Below, in pieces: positions 54,422 to 64,000 of a DNA stretch of 64,000 bases. The notes below the pieces were generated by a model. It made no database searches, had not been told where the DNA came from, and was given only the letters and a program-made list of their open reading frames with translations. A program made the position numbers and the translations under genes. The stretch lies in assembly GCA_039090855.1 (NCBI GenBank), contig CM077013.1, positions 135,925,240-135,989,239 of the forward strand. The letters run 5' to 3'. This DNA is from Macrothele yani. Its lineage: Eukaryota; Arthropoda; Arachnida; Araneae; Macrothelidae. Within the stretch, counting starts at the first letter, position 1. Every line of letters begins with the position of its first letter.

Positions 54422-55634
54422 CACTGAAGATCAATTGAATTAGAGATACCTGTCTAGTAACGTGTAGCACCACCTTTCGCCCTGATGACGGCAGCGATTC
54501 GTCTCGTCATGGACTCGACAAGACACCGGAAACGTTGGGAAGCTATACGGATCCACAACCCCTGAACTAGCTCCCACAGTTCTCGAAGATTTGATGGAAG
54601 AGGTCAGAGCCTCGAACAAATCTCTCGATGTCATCCCAGATGTGTTCGATGTAATTGAGGTCAGGTGACCTAGCTGGCCAAGGAAACGAGGTCACGTCGG
54701 TGGAGTGTTCATCCAACCATTCGGATACAATTCGGTAGCGATGGCTCGGTGCATTGTCTTGTAGCAAGATGAGGTCCCTAGTGGGATGTTGAAGACGCAC
54801 AAACGGGAGCAAATGGCCGTCCAGGATATCCCTGTAACGTTGACCTGTGAGGGAGATGACGTACCAGACGTCCCATTTCAGTCCACATAAACTGTCCCCA
54901 GATGAGAATGCCACCCCCACTAGCTTGAAGAGTACCCTGTGGCAAGAAGGATCCATCGCTTCATGTGGTTTGCGCCGTACTCGTATCCTGCCATCCGCAT
55001 GTACCAACGTGAATTTCGACTCGTCAGTCCAGGCAATATTTTTCCACATGTCTAGGGTCCAGTGGCGATTTTCCCGCGCCCATGTTAATCTTTGCACCCT
55101 ATGATGTGCGGTCAGCAGCGGTACCCTCATGGGACGATGGCTTCTGTACCCCATAGGGAGGAGATGGTTCTGGATGGTGTGGTTGCTTACACGTTTTTGT
55201 GCACCATCGTTAAATTGCCGAATGATTTCTTGCACTGTGGCCCCTTTTTCCGCTGTTACAATGCGAGGTAGCCGACGATGACCCCGCTCATCCACACGCT
55301 GTTGTCCACGGCAGTTGGCCCTTGCAGGAATGGTTTTACCGGATTCGATGTACTCACGGTTCACCCGTGACACAGTGGCTCGTGAAAATCCCAGTGCCTG
55401 CACGACTTCCGAGATGGAGTAACCCATTCGTCGGGCCCCGACAATTTTCCCACGATTAAATGCGCTGAGATCCTTCGTGTTACCCATACTGCGTCCGACT
55501 CTTACTGATTCCCGTCGCATCACTCCTTATATTGTCGGATCGCTGCATACGTCATGTCGTTTCCGTTTACAGGGCCGCCCTCAGCGCCACATTTGCATAA
55601 CGCCAGCTGTCTCTAATTCAATTGCTCTTCAGTG
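54422..55634 (-). mobile_element. Tc1-like transposon, family F, inactive
   Basis: TA at 54420-54421 and 55635-55636. The ends match: CACTGAAGATCAATTGAATT and CACTGAAGAGCAATTGAATT. The transposase is on the minus strand. 1213 bp. Confidence 0.9.
54445..55487 (-). pseudogene. Tc1-F transposase, nearly open but frameshifted
   Basis: The likely start is MGNTKDLSAFNRGKIVGARR near 55487. Two helix-turn-helix parts are followed by 'NIAWTDESKFTLVHADGR' (first aspartate), 'LILLQDNAPSHRYRIV' (second) and 'RSPDLNYIEHIWDDIERF' (glutamate). The core 'GGGILIWGQFMW' is read only in another frame between about 54830 and 54935, so two compensating indels flank it. Another shift near 54600 moves the C-terminus ('SMTRRIAAVIRAKGG') out of frame. 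Almost complete but dead. Confidence 0.83.
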
Positions 55635-55636
55635 TA

Positions 55637-55974
55637 AATCAATGTTTTTTATTTTTCACGATAGCAGTTATTATTTTTTTCAATTTCCTCGATCCCAGTA
55701 TTTCAGGTATTTCTAGTTGCAAAATAAACTCTTACGATTTTCTAAACTTTCAACTGCAAGCCTGTTTGAAATGTTCTTTTCTATAGTGATTTCTTCGTCA
55801 CCTTACACTAAATGTGCTCCATTGTGTCCACATGTGGTTTTAGCTATTCAATCGAGAATTCCTCATGCATGGCCAAATAATATCGGGTGGGGGCTCCCTT
55901 TACCCTAAGGTGACTCAGAGTTTCATCATCTTTATAACTTATATTTCCTCTATCTTCGTTCTCATTTGTAGATA
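55637..55974. other. Short spacer
   Basis: No gene or repeat recognised. Confidence 0.35.
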
Positions 55975-55976
55975 TA

Positions 55977-57491
55977 CACTGCCGGACAATTGCTAAGGAC
56001 GGATGACAATAGCAACGATAGCAACCATAAAATGGAAGGCAGGAAAATGTGGAAATTAGCATAAGTGCGGGATACAGTAAGACGTGTTGTGCGTATGCAA
56101 ATTTTGGATTGCCGAACTTGTTCGTGACGTCATAGCGCTGAGAAGAGATATAAAAGATTTGACGCGTATTGACCGTTGTTGTTCAAACGCAAAGTTGAAA
56201 GGGAAAGAATCAATTGACGAACTTGCAATTTTCAGTATGTCTTCCCGACATCACCTAGATGATTTTACGCGTGGCCGTATTATTGTCAAGATTGAAGAAG
56301 GACGAAAAATAAGAGATGTTGTTAGGGAGTTCGACGTCAGCCACAGTGTTGTTTCAAGGCTTTGGAAATCATTTCAAACAAATGGAGAGTGTAGCAAACG
56401 TCACGGGGGAGGTCGTGTTCGCAGTACGACACCTGCAGAAGATCGGTACATAGTGCTATCAACAAAAAGACACCGGCGCAGCACAGCTAGTGAGGTAGCA
56501 AATCAGTTTATGGCTGCTACTGGCAAGCGGATCTCCCGAAAAACTGTCGCCAGACGTTTGCATGAAGGAGGACTATACGCCCGCCGTCCTGTTGTGTGCA
56601 TGCCATTGTCCAGACGTCACCGTACCGCCCGATTGCAATGGTGCCATCAACATCGCAATTGGACTGACAACGACTGGTCTGCTGTCCTCCTCTCAGATGA
56701 GAGTAGTCTATCGTCTGATTGTCGACGACAACTGATCTAGCGTGATAGTGGTACTGCATATTGTCCAGGAAACATACAGGAAAGGGACCGATATCCGACA
56801 TGTAGTGTCATGGTATGGGCTGGTACCATGATCAATGGCCGTACGTCCCTCTATGTGCTTCCAACTGGGACTATGACTGGCCAACGATACATTAATGATA
56901 TTCTGCTACCTCATGTTTGCATGTTCCGTGGTGCTGTCGGTGATAGATTCATTTTCATGGACGACAACGCAACATGTCATCGAACAGTCGCTGTCCAGGA
57001 GTGTCTTGAGAGCGAGGATATTTAACGCCTCGTGTGGCCAGCACGTTCTCCAGATCTGAATCCCATTGAAAATGTGTGGGATGCTTTGGGGAGGAGTCTT
57101 GCTGGTCGCCAATGCCCTCCAATAAACAAGGACACCCTCATCCGTGCACTGACAGAGGAATGGGATAAATTACCCCAACAGCTGCTTGATAATGTTTTGC
57201 AAAGCATGACACGACGTGTGGAATCTTGCATCGCCCTCCATGGTGGCCATATCCCGTATTGACATCTTACGCCGGAACGCCTGCGGACGGTAATTGCATT
57301 TTTTTCACGTTTACGTATTCTGCACAAAATGGCCTGTTTGTCCCTTGAACACGTTCCAAAGCCTTCTGGATTTCAGAGCACAATAAATTGTCTTTCTTGT
57401 AATTTCCTGGCATTCTGACATTATTTTATTTCACTTTGCACCCAACCACACTTACTTTTTTATACGCTATATAGCCGTTTATGATCCGTCC
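55977..57491 (+). mobile_element. Tc1-like transposon, family D, copy 2, 3' end lost
   Basis: Left end CACTGCCGGACAATTGCTAA follows TA at 55975-55976. The body is co-linear with copy 1 (15437-16975) in the opposite orientation. The right terminal repeat stops at 'gatccgtcc' (57491) and is replaced by a Tc1-A fragment, so the end was removed by rearrangement. Confidence 0.9.
56237..57262 (+). pseudogene. Tc1-D transposase copy 2, two nonsense codons
   Basis: Start MSSRHHLDDFTRGRII as in copy 1. The first aspartate region has lost two residues ('SDESSLSSDC' against 'SDESRYSLSSDC'). Stops lie at 56738-56740 (after 'CRRQLI') and 57023-57025 (after 'SEDI'). 'IFMDDNATCHRTV' and 'SPDLNPIENVWDALGR' keep the other two catalytic residues, and the tryptophan that is TGA in copy 1 is intact TGG here. 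C-terminus 'GGHIPY' present. Confidence 0.87.
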
Positions 57492-57497
57492 ATTTAT

Positions 57498-57648
57498 CCA
57501 TGGCAGCGACACGGGATATGTTTTCAGAATGCCTGCAGCATACCTTATATACCCTCCAAGCCAGCCCACGACACGTGCCTTCTTTCATTGGCTACGCGCT
57601 GTTGACGTCAAAAGTAGGAGGTGGTTACAATAATGTGGCTCCACTGGG
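57498..57648 (-). mobile_element. Tc1-A terminal fragment
   Basis: About 150 bp matching the end and 5' untranslated part of Tc1-A copy 1 (10440-10568), including 'cttatataccctccaagcca' and 'tgacgtcaaaagtaggaggt'. It is joined at 57492-57497 to truncated Tc1-D. Confidence 0.8.
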
Positions 57649-57654
57649 TATATA

Positions 57655-58963
57655 CGTAGTGCAATCAAAAAGTTCCGAGACTAGGAACTTAGCTCGCCAA
57701 CAGATGGCAGTACGTGGATGCACGAGCAGCGGTCGAGGGCAGTGACCTTCATGAGACATTGTGCTGAGTGGCGTCGTTCTGTGAAGATCGGGAGCTGTGC
57801 TACGCGATATTTGGTGACCACGTGCAGAACACAGCTGCGATTTCTGTATGGGCTGCAAACTAGAGCAGCCAGCGAACATCAAATTTAACAAATCGGGAAC
57901 GGAGAAGCATGGAATGTTGCGGCATGCTTCTGGCATTGATGCAATGAGTTGTGCGGGGTGTTTTGAGTGGCACTCGCGCTTCAGGAGCGGCAGAACGGCA
58001 CTGGAAGACGACGAGATGTCAGGGCGTCCACGAGCAAAACCCCTGAAAATGTGGACAAAATTAGGGAACTGGTGCATGAGGATTCTCGTAGAACCATTCA
58101 AGACATTGCTATCATCGTCAGTGATTCATACAAAACATTGGAAGAAATTCTGACGTCGGTTTTGAAAATGCTCCGCATTGCTGCAAAGTTTGTGCCAGAG
58201 ATTCTGAACCCCGAACAAAAGGCGCTCCGTGTCGAACTCTGTCAAGATCTTTGTCAGCAGGTGGTGAATGAACCAACGTTCTTGTCACGGGTCATCACTG
58301 GGGACGAGACTTGGGTCTACAGTTACGACCCGGAGACTAAACAACAGTCGTCGCAGTGGAAGAGCCCGGTATCTCCACGACCGAAGAAGGCCCGATAGCT
58401 CCGGAGCGCAACCAATAGCATGCTTGTCGTGTTCTTCGACATTCGTGGGGTTGTGCACCGTGAATTCGTCCCCCAGGGTCACACCGTCACCGCCCTTTTT
58501 TACTGCGATGTTCTGCGGCGTCTAAGGGAGGTCATTCGCCGGAAACGACCTGAAATGTGGCGCAGGGTCGATTTCCTGCTCCATAACGACAATGCAGCAG
58601 CTAACGCATCGTTGGCAACACGCCAGTTTTGCAGCCGCAACAGCATGACCACCCTTCCTCACCCTTCCTCACCCGCTGTAATCGCCGGATTTTGCACAGT
58701 CTGCGACTTCTTTCGGTTCTCGAAGATGATGCTGAAGCTCAAGGGTCGGCGGTTTTCGAAACCGTGGACGAGATCCAGAGCAAATCGCAGACGGTGCTTG
58801 ATAGGTTTCGCGAACAGGACTTCCAGGCAGCGTTCCAACAGTGGCAAAATCGCTGGCAGCGGGCTCAAGGAGACTACTTTGAGGGAGATCACAGACGGAC
58901 TTAAGTAACGTAAGTACTTTGTTGCATATCGGCCTAGTCTCGGAACCTTTTGATCGGACCTCG
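57655..58963 (+). mobile_element. mariner transposon, inactive
   Basis: Left end CGTAGTGCAATCAAAAAGTT and mirrored right end 'ggaaccttttgatcgg'...'cctcg' with TA at 57653-57654 and 58964-58965. The right TIR core is 'gttccgagactagg'. 1309 bp. Confidence 0.87.
57849..58904 (+). pseudogene. mariner transposase, frameshifted
   Basis: Pieces in two or three frames: 'GCFEWHSRFRSGRTALEDDE', 'NVDKIRELVHEDSRRTIQDI', 'LSRVITGDETWVYSYDPETK' (first aspartate intact), 'MLVVFFDIRGVVHREFVPQG', 'VLRRLREVIRRKRPEMWRRV', 'FLLHNDNAAANASLATRQF' (second aspartate intact), a damaged 'PHPSSPAVIAGF' where the third aspartate should be, and the C-terminus 'FQAAFQQWQNRWQRAQGDYF'. Confidence 0.82.
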
Positions 58964-58965
58964 TA

Positions 58966-59860
58966 CTGATATTACTTTTCTTCGAATAGACAATCCACCT
59001 GAGTGGTACAAGCAATTTGAAACAAGTGGATGTTTGTGTAAATGTTAAAGTCCAGGGGGACCACGTGTATGTGATGAACAAGTGGAGCATGTTTGTGCCA
59101 TTTAGCAACGCAGCCGAAGGAATTCTCCAACGATAGTAGGTCGGGAGTTACAAATTCCACAACCGACTCTTTGGGAAACTGCGAGGGAGAATGACTTCAT
59201 ATAAACTACAGTTATTGCAAAGTATAAGTGACATGATATAACCGCAAATTCTGTACTGTAATGCAGGAGCGTTTTAAAAGATAGTTTTGCTGAACGTCTA
59301 ATTTTCAGCGACGAATCGACATTCCACATATGTGAGAAAGTTAACACAAATAACATTCCCATATGGGAGACTGAAAATCCTAGAGCAACAGTGCGGGATT
59401 CTCCAAAGGCTAATGTGTTCTATGCTATATCTCGTAAAAAGGGAATAGCCCATTCTTTTCCCAAGAAAGCACTGTACCCGGAAGTTCTTTTCTCGATGTG
59501 CCAACTATTTGGTTGATACCTCACCTGCACGACGACAGTGACAACTTCATTTTCCAACAGGATGGAGCACCACTCCACTGGCATCTGGAAGTTAGAAATC
59601 GCCCACAACGCTTGATTGACAGCGCATTAAACGACGACATGTCATTCACATGTTGGCCACCACGAAGTTCAAATCTAATATCCTGTGACTTTTTTATGGG
59701 ACTATGTAAAAGACAAGGTCTTCGTCCCTCCCGTCCCTGTTAATTTAGCTGATCTGAAACAACGTATCACAATAGCTATTGCTGGAGTTAATAAAGATAC
59801 TTTAACGCGTGTTTGGCAGGAATTGGACTACCTCGTTGATTACATGCCGAGCGACTAAGG
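58966..59860 (+). pseudogene. maT/IS630-like transposase fragment
   Basis: Plus-strand pieces include 'RLIFSDESTFHICEKVNTNN' with a catalytic aspartate, then 'ENPRATVRDSPKANVFYAIS' and 'FQQDGAPLHWHLEVRN' (second aspartate). 'CDFF' follows in a decayed third motif, and 'VPPVPVNLADLKQRITIAIA' gives the C-terminal helix, ending 'DYMPSD' at 59858. No terminal repeats. The left edge coincides with the mariner target TA. Confidence 0.7.
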
Positions 59861-60127
59861 GTGCGTATATCAAATATCTGAAGGTTTCAGCAACGAACTT
59901 CAGGAGTTTCCCAACAAAACGGTGCAACGTGAGTATCAATATGTCAAATAGTTTTGGTTTTATAAAATGTTGAAACTATGTATGCATTTCATAAAACTCC
60001 TAAATATAAAATTTACTCTTGATAGCTGCACAGGGGAGTCACATTATTGTGACCACTTCCTACTCTACACGTCAACAGCGCGTATCCAATGCAAGAAGGC
60101 ACGTGCCGTAAGCTGGTTTGGAACGTA

Positions 60128-61351
60128 CACTATATTCGCAAAAGTCGCAGGACACCCCTTTCAAAGCAAATGAACGGATCCTCTGCGTTGCTAAGATGCG
60201 CACTACAACTGCAAACGGTATAAAAACAAACCTAAAGCCGATCGCGATTATATTGCACTGTGAGGTTAAGTGAAAATCTCGCAGCGGGAGAGAACTGACT
60301 TTAAGGAAGGAGAGATTGTTGGGTGTTATATTAGTGGGTTGTCCATAAGAGAAACCCAGAGGCATTTAAACATATCCAAGTCAACTGTTTCGGATGTACT
60401 GAATAAGTAGAAGACACATGGCGTGCCTGAAGCAGCAAAACGTACCGGCAGACCAAAGAAACTCAGTGATAAAGGACGTCAAAGCTTCAGAAGAGTCGTT
60501 ATAGATAATCGACGGAGTACTGCACAAGACCTCAGTGTACAGGTGAGTAAAAATGCTGGAACCTCGGTATGTACACGTACCATTCGCAGATTACTTCATT
60601 CCATGGGTTACACTGGTCGTGCGGCTGCTCATAAGCCTTTCATCTTCACTCGGAATGCTACACGTCGTTTAGCAATGTGTAAAGAACATTTATCGTGGAC
60701 CGTAGATCAATGGCAACGGGTCCTATAGATTGATGAATAGAGATACACGATCCATCAGTCTGATGGCCGTGTGTGAGTATGGCGGCAGCCGGGGAAACGC
60801 TTCCTACAGTCAAGTTTAGAGCGGGCATTGTATTCGTGTTGGGGTGTTTTTCGGGGTATGGTCCTGGACCATCGGTTATCGTGGACAAACCTGTTAACCA
60901 GCACGTCTACCTCGATATTCTGGACAATTATGCCCTACAAACTTTGTGGCAATACTATGGAACCGAGCCTTGTTGGTACCAGCAGGATAATGCAAAGAGC
61001 TATAGAGGAAGGACTGTTACGGCGCGATTTGACGATAATTCCATATCGTGTGTGGACTGGCCAGCACAGAGCCTTGATCTTAATCCAATAGAGCACCTAT
61101 GGAATAAATTAGAGCGCCGCGTAAGAAGTTTAGAATCAAGGCCGCTAACTAAGCAACAGTTAGCGGCAGCATTATGTACTGAATCGAAGCGCATACCTAT
61201 TGCTGTGTTCCAAAACCTTGTCGAAAGCATGTCTCGAAGGGTCAGTGCGTGCATTAAGGCCAAAGCTGGACCGACATCGTTCTAATGTATGTCAATAAAT
61301 GCTATGTTGTGGTTCTCTTCTTGGTGTCCGATGACGTTTGTCAATATAGTG
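60128..61351 (+). mobile_element. Tc1-like transposon, family B, copy 2, nested in Tc1-A
   Basis: TA at 60126-60127 and 61352-61353. The ends are CACTATATTCGCAAAAGTCG and the mirror of CACTATATTGACAAACGTCA. Inserted in the 5' untranslated part of Tc1-A at a TA still visible in Tc1-A copy 1 ('gggtatataagg'). Confidence 0.9.
60267..61285 (+). pseudogene. Tc1-B transposase copy 2, several lesions
   Basis: The expected ATG is ATC (60273). TAG replaces a tryptophan before 'KTHGVPEAAKRTGRPKKLSD'. More stops occur near the first aspartate ('LIDE' then TAG). The downstream part 60773-61285 is open: 'FRAGIVFVLGCFSGYGPGPS', 'CWYQQDNAKSYRGRTVTARF' with the second aspartate, and 'SLDLNPIEHLWNKLERRVRS' with the glutamate. 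Confidence 0.83.
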
Positions 61352-61401
61352 TATGTAAGGTGTGCTGTAGGCAATCTAAAAACATATCACTCGTTGTTGT
61401 A

Positions 61402-62443
61402 ATGGATAAAAGGAATGATTTGTCACATTTGCAAAAAAGGGTAATTATCGGCTTTCGGGCCAAGGGTGGTAGTATTGTAGTATTTCTGAAACAGCGCAGT
61501 TTGGGAACTGTCCGCGTGCTGTTGTGGTTAAAGTGTATCGTGATTGGAGAAATGGCACCATTGCAAAATAAGCGACGTGGAAATTGCGGAGCACCACGTG
61601 CCATTGATATGAGAGGTGAACGTCGGCTTCGAAGGTGCGCGAGTGCCGATCGACACGCTACAGTGGAGAAACTCGCTGGTCGAATGAATCAGGAGGCTAC
61701 CGGAAGTGTGTCTAAAACGACAGTTCAACGAACCCTGCTGCGTATGGGGCTCCGATGCAGACGGATATTCATTGCACCTATGGTAACGGTAGAAAAGGCT
61801 TGCATTTGCACGGCAGTATCGGAATTGGACCTCCACTGATTGGCAAAGGATTGCTTTCTCCGATGTGTCACGTTTTCTGCTTCATCGAACTGATGGACGT
61901 TGGCGTATAAGACGACAAACATCGGAGAACAAACACTCTTCAACCATTGCTGGCAGAACACAAGCAGGTGGTGGCAGCGCTATGGTCTGGAGAATGTTTT
62001 CGTGGCATTTCGTGGGTTCACTCATACCTGTGGAAGGCACTATGAACTGAATTCGTTATGAATCCATCCTTGCAGACCACGTACAGCCATATAAGCTGAT
62101 TGTCTTCCCTGGGGCGAATGGAATCTTCCAGCACGGCAATGTGACGTGTCACACAGCTAGAAATGTCCAAGTGTGATTGAAAGAGCACGGTGAAGACTTC
62201 AAAGTACGTCCCTGGCCACCTAATTCCCCAGACCTAGGCCCAATTGAGCCTGTGTGTGACCACTTCGAACGAGATGTTCGTTCTATGGATGCTCCACTAC
62301 GCACTTTCCAGCAGCTGTCAGATGCACTGCAGGAAACATGGTTCCACATACCTGTGAACACCTTCCAGCACCTTATTTAGTCACTCCCAGCCCGTCTAGC
62401 CGCTGTCCGCGCTGCACACGACAGTTACTCTGGATATTAGCTG
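61402..62443 (+). pseudogene. Tc1-A transposase copy 2, several lesions
   Basis: Start MDKRNDLSHLQKRVIIGF at 61402. 'NKRRGNCGAPRAIDMRGERR' and 'TTVQRTLLRMGLRC' follow, then a frameshift before the first catalytic region. Downstream blocks are 'GGGSAMVWRMFSWHFVGSLI', 'GIFQHGNVTCHTARNV', in which the catalytic aspartate is replaced by glycine, and 'SPDLGPIEPVCDHF'. The C-terminus 'AAHDSYSGY' follows a further stop. Confidence 0.83.
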
Positions 62444-62471
62444 GTGGTCACGATAATGTGACTCGACCGTG

Positions 62472-62937
62472 TGACCCTCTTGTAGAAAGTGGTCGACAGA
62501 TTGATACACGGACATCATACAATCACTCATACCATATTTTAATTACCCGATCTCTTACGGTTACACAATAAATTTACAATTGCTGATGCATCAAATAGAG
62601 CAGGGCGGTGGGTGAAGTAATGTCCATTGCCTAAATATCAAGCGATATGCTACCTACAATATCCAGTTTCACTATAGAACCTCAAAATCAGATCTGCTAA
62701 CAGACGACTGAAAATCAGTAGTTAATCAAACCTCAAGTGTTTCCGCGAACCACACCTATTACCAGGAATTTTCCGTCGCATGGATACGGAAAAGTGAGGG
62801 TAGAGCTTTTCCGTTAATATACGAAAGGAATTGCGGAAAGGTTTCTGAAAATTCAGAATTTCCTGGCTTACGAAAAATCCACGAAGTTGAGGTTTTTCCC
62901 GTTCTTTCACGGGAAAGGTTGAATTAGGATTATGCTA
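62472..62937. other. Spacer, no recognisable gene
   Basis: Repeated short words such as 'ttttccgt' on both strands, otherwise nothing. Confidence 0.3.
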
Positions 62938-62950
62938 CGTTAGTTAGTTG

Positions 62951-62997
<47 letters not shown>

Positions 62998-62998
62998 G
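62938..62998. repeat. (TTAG)n microsatellite
   Basis: About 15 tandem copies of TTAG. This is four bases, not the TTAGG telomere unit of many arthropods. Confidence 0.95.
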
Positions 62999-63019
62999 AT
63001 TTTAATGGCGTGAAGCATG

Positions 63020-64000
63020 GAAAGTATAAATCAGGAACAAGTGTAAATAGTGTAAATCAGGGACAAGTGTAAATAGTGTAAATCAGGGACAAGAGTAAAC
63101 AGTGTAAATCAGTGTAAATCAGGGACAAGTGCAAATACTGTAAATCAGGGACAAGTGTAAATAGTGTAAATCAGGGACAAAGGTAAATAGTGTAAATCAG
63201 TGTAAAACAGTCTAAATCAGGAACAAGTGTAAACAGTGTAAAACAGTCTAAATCAGGGACAAGTGTAGACAGTGTAAAACAGTCTAAATCAGGGACAAGT
63301 GTAAACAGTGTAAAACAGTCTAAATCAGGGACAAGTGTAAACAGTCTAAATGAGGGACAAGTGTAAACAGTGTAAAACAGTCTAAATAAGGGACAAGTGT
63401 AAACAATGTAAAACAGTCTAAATCAGGGACAAGTGTAAATAGTGTTAATCAGGGGCAAGTATAAACAGTGTAAATCAAGGACAAGTGTAAATAGTGCAAA
63501 TCAGGGACAAGTGTAAATACTGTAAATCAGGGACAAGTGTAAATAGTGTAAATCAGGGACAAGTGTAAATAGTGTAAATCAGGGACAAGGGTAAATAGTG
63601 TAAATCAGTGAAAGTCAGAGACAAGTGTAAACAGTGTAAAACAGTGTAAATCAGGGACAAGTGTAAATAGTGTAAATCAGGGGTAAGCGTAAATCAGTGT
63701 AAATCAGGGGCAAGTGTAAATAGTGTAAATCAGGGGCAAGTGTAAATAGTGTAAAACAGTGTAAATCAGGGAGAGTGTAAATCAGTGTAAATCAGGGGCA
63801 AATGTAAATAGTGTAAATCAGGGACAAGTGTAAAATAGCGTAAATCAGGGACAAGTGTAAATAGTGTAAAACAGTGTAAATCATGGACAAGTGTAAATCA
63901 GGGAAAAGTGTAAATATTGTAAATCAGTGTAAATCAGGGGCACGTGTAAATAGCGTAAATCAGGGACAAGTGTAAATAGTGTAAATCAGTATAAATCAGG
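63020..64000. repeat. 26-bp minisatellite, runs off the window
   Basis: Units built from AAGTGTAAATAGTGTAAATC plus AGGGAC with variants (AACAGT, AGGGGC) repeat over nearly 1 kb. Sub-words GTGTAAAT recur within each unit. The true end lies beyond 64000. Confidence 0.95.

Larger units (their letters stand above)
60029..62471 (+). mobile_element. Tc1-like transposon, family A, copy 2, containing Tc1-B
   Basis: Left end CACAGGGGAGTCACATTATT and right end mirror of CACGGTCGAGTCACATTATC. The flanks are TG on both sides, not TA. The left 100 bp and the part from 61354 on are co-linear with Tc1-A copy 1. A complete Tc1-B (60128-61351) lies between them. Confidence 0.88.

Noticed and set aside
62938..62998. 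Telomere repeat
   Set aside because: The unit is TTAG, not TTAGG, and the tract is only 60 bp and internal.

Overview
This 64 kb window looks like repeat-dominated nuclear DNA from an arthropod (insect or arachnid; the sequence does not settle which). There are no bacterial-type operons. I see many Tc1/mariner DNA transposons, tRNA-derived SINEs, RTE-like and other non-LTR retrotransposons, a Penelope-like element, hAT-like elements, palindromic/foldback elements, microsatellites and minisatellites. I recognise no complete host gene. The best host-gene evidence is two short open segments with good splice signals (18533-18752 and 29631-29749).

Layout. 1-3300: a foldback element, SINEs and a degenerate hAT-like repeat. 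3740-6540: a non-LTR reverse transcriptase split by a Tc1-like element. 6840-12463: a Penelope-like element with a GIY-YIG domain, then a mariner, a Tc1 (family A), a SINE and a Tc1 (family B). 12590-14530: two maT/IS630-like transposons, one with a tRNA-like composite inserted. 15030-17445: an ATA-rich microsatellite holding an almost intact Tc1 (family D). 17846-19800: a foldback with a SINE inside it, the first candidate exon, and a TIR element. 20400-25630: satellite-like repeats, tRNA-like sequences and three broken mariners. 26131-26831: an inverted tRNA-like composite with a 12-bp target duplication. 27265-28843: an RTE copy with a 48-bp minisatellite grown out of it. 29 to 34 kb: mostly unique sequence with the second candidate exon, a Helitron-like end, a SINE and a MITE. 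34473-37832: a mariner holding a hAT-like element, which holds an RTE fragment, a 30-bp minisatellite and a satellite. 38590-40685: a mariner fragment and a large foldback element made of 120-bp subrepeats. 41000-44460: a decayed hAT transposase gene (DUF4371 type) with a second hAT MITE and a tRNA-like insertion. 45373-48056: a perfect hairpin, a 730-bp palindrome and an intact Tc1 (family E). 49233-50527: an RTE copy with one premature stop. 52652-62471: a nearly continuous run of mariner, Tc1 and maT elements, several abutting at shared TA targets, ending with Tc1-B nested in Tc1-A. 62938-64000: a TTAG microsatellite and a 26-bp minisatellite that runs off the window.

The genes here do not form a pathway. 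They are selfish elements that repeatedly landed in one another. Only the transposase at 46901-47932 has an uninterrupted full-length reading frame with matching terminal repeats and a TA target duplication. The family labels Tc1-A to Tc1-F and S1 to S3 are mine, made by comparing copies inside this window.
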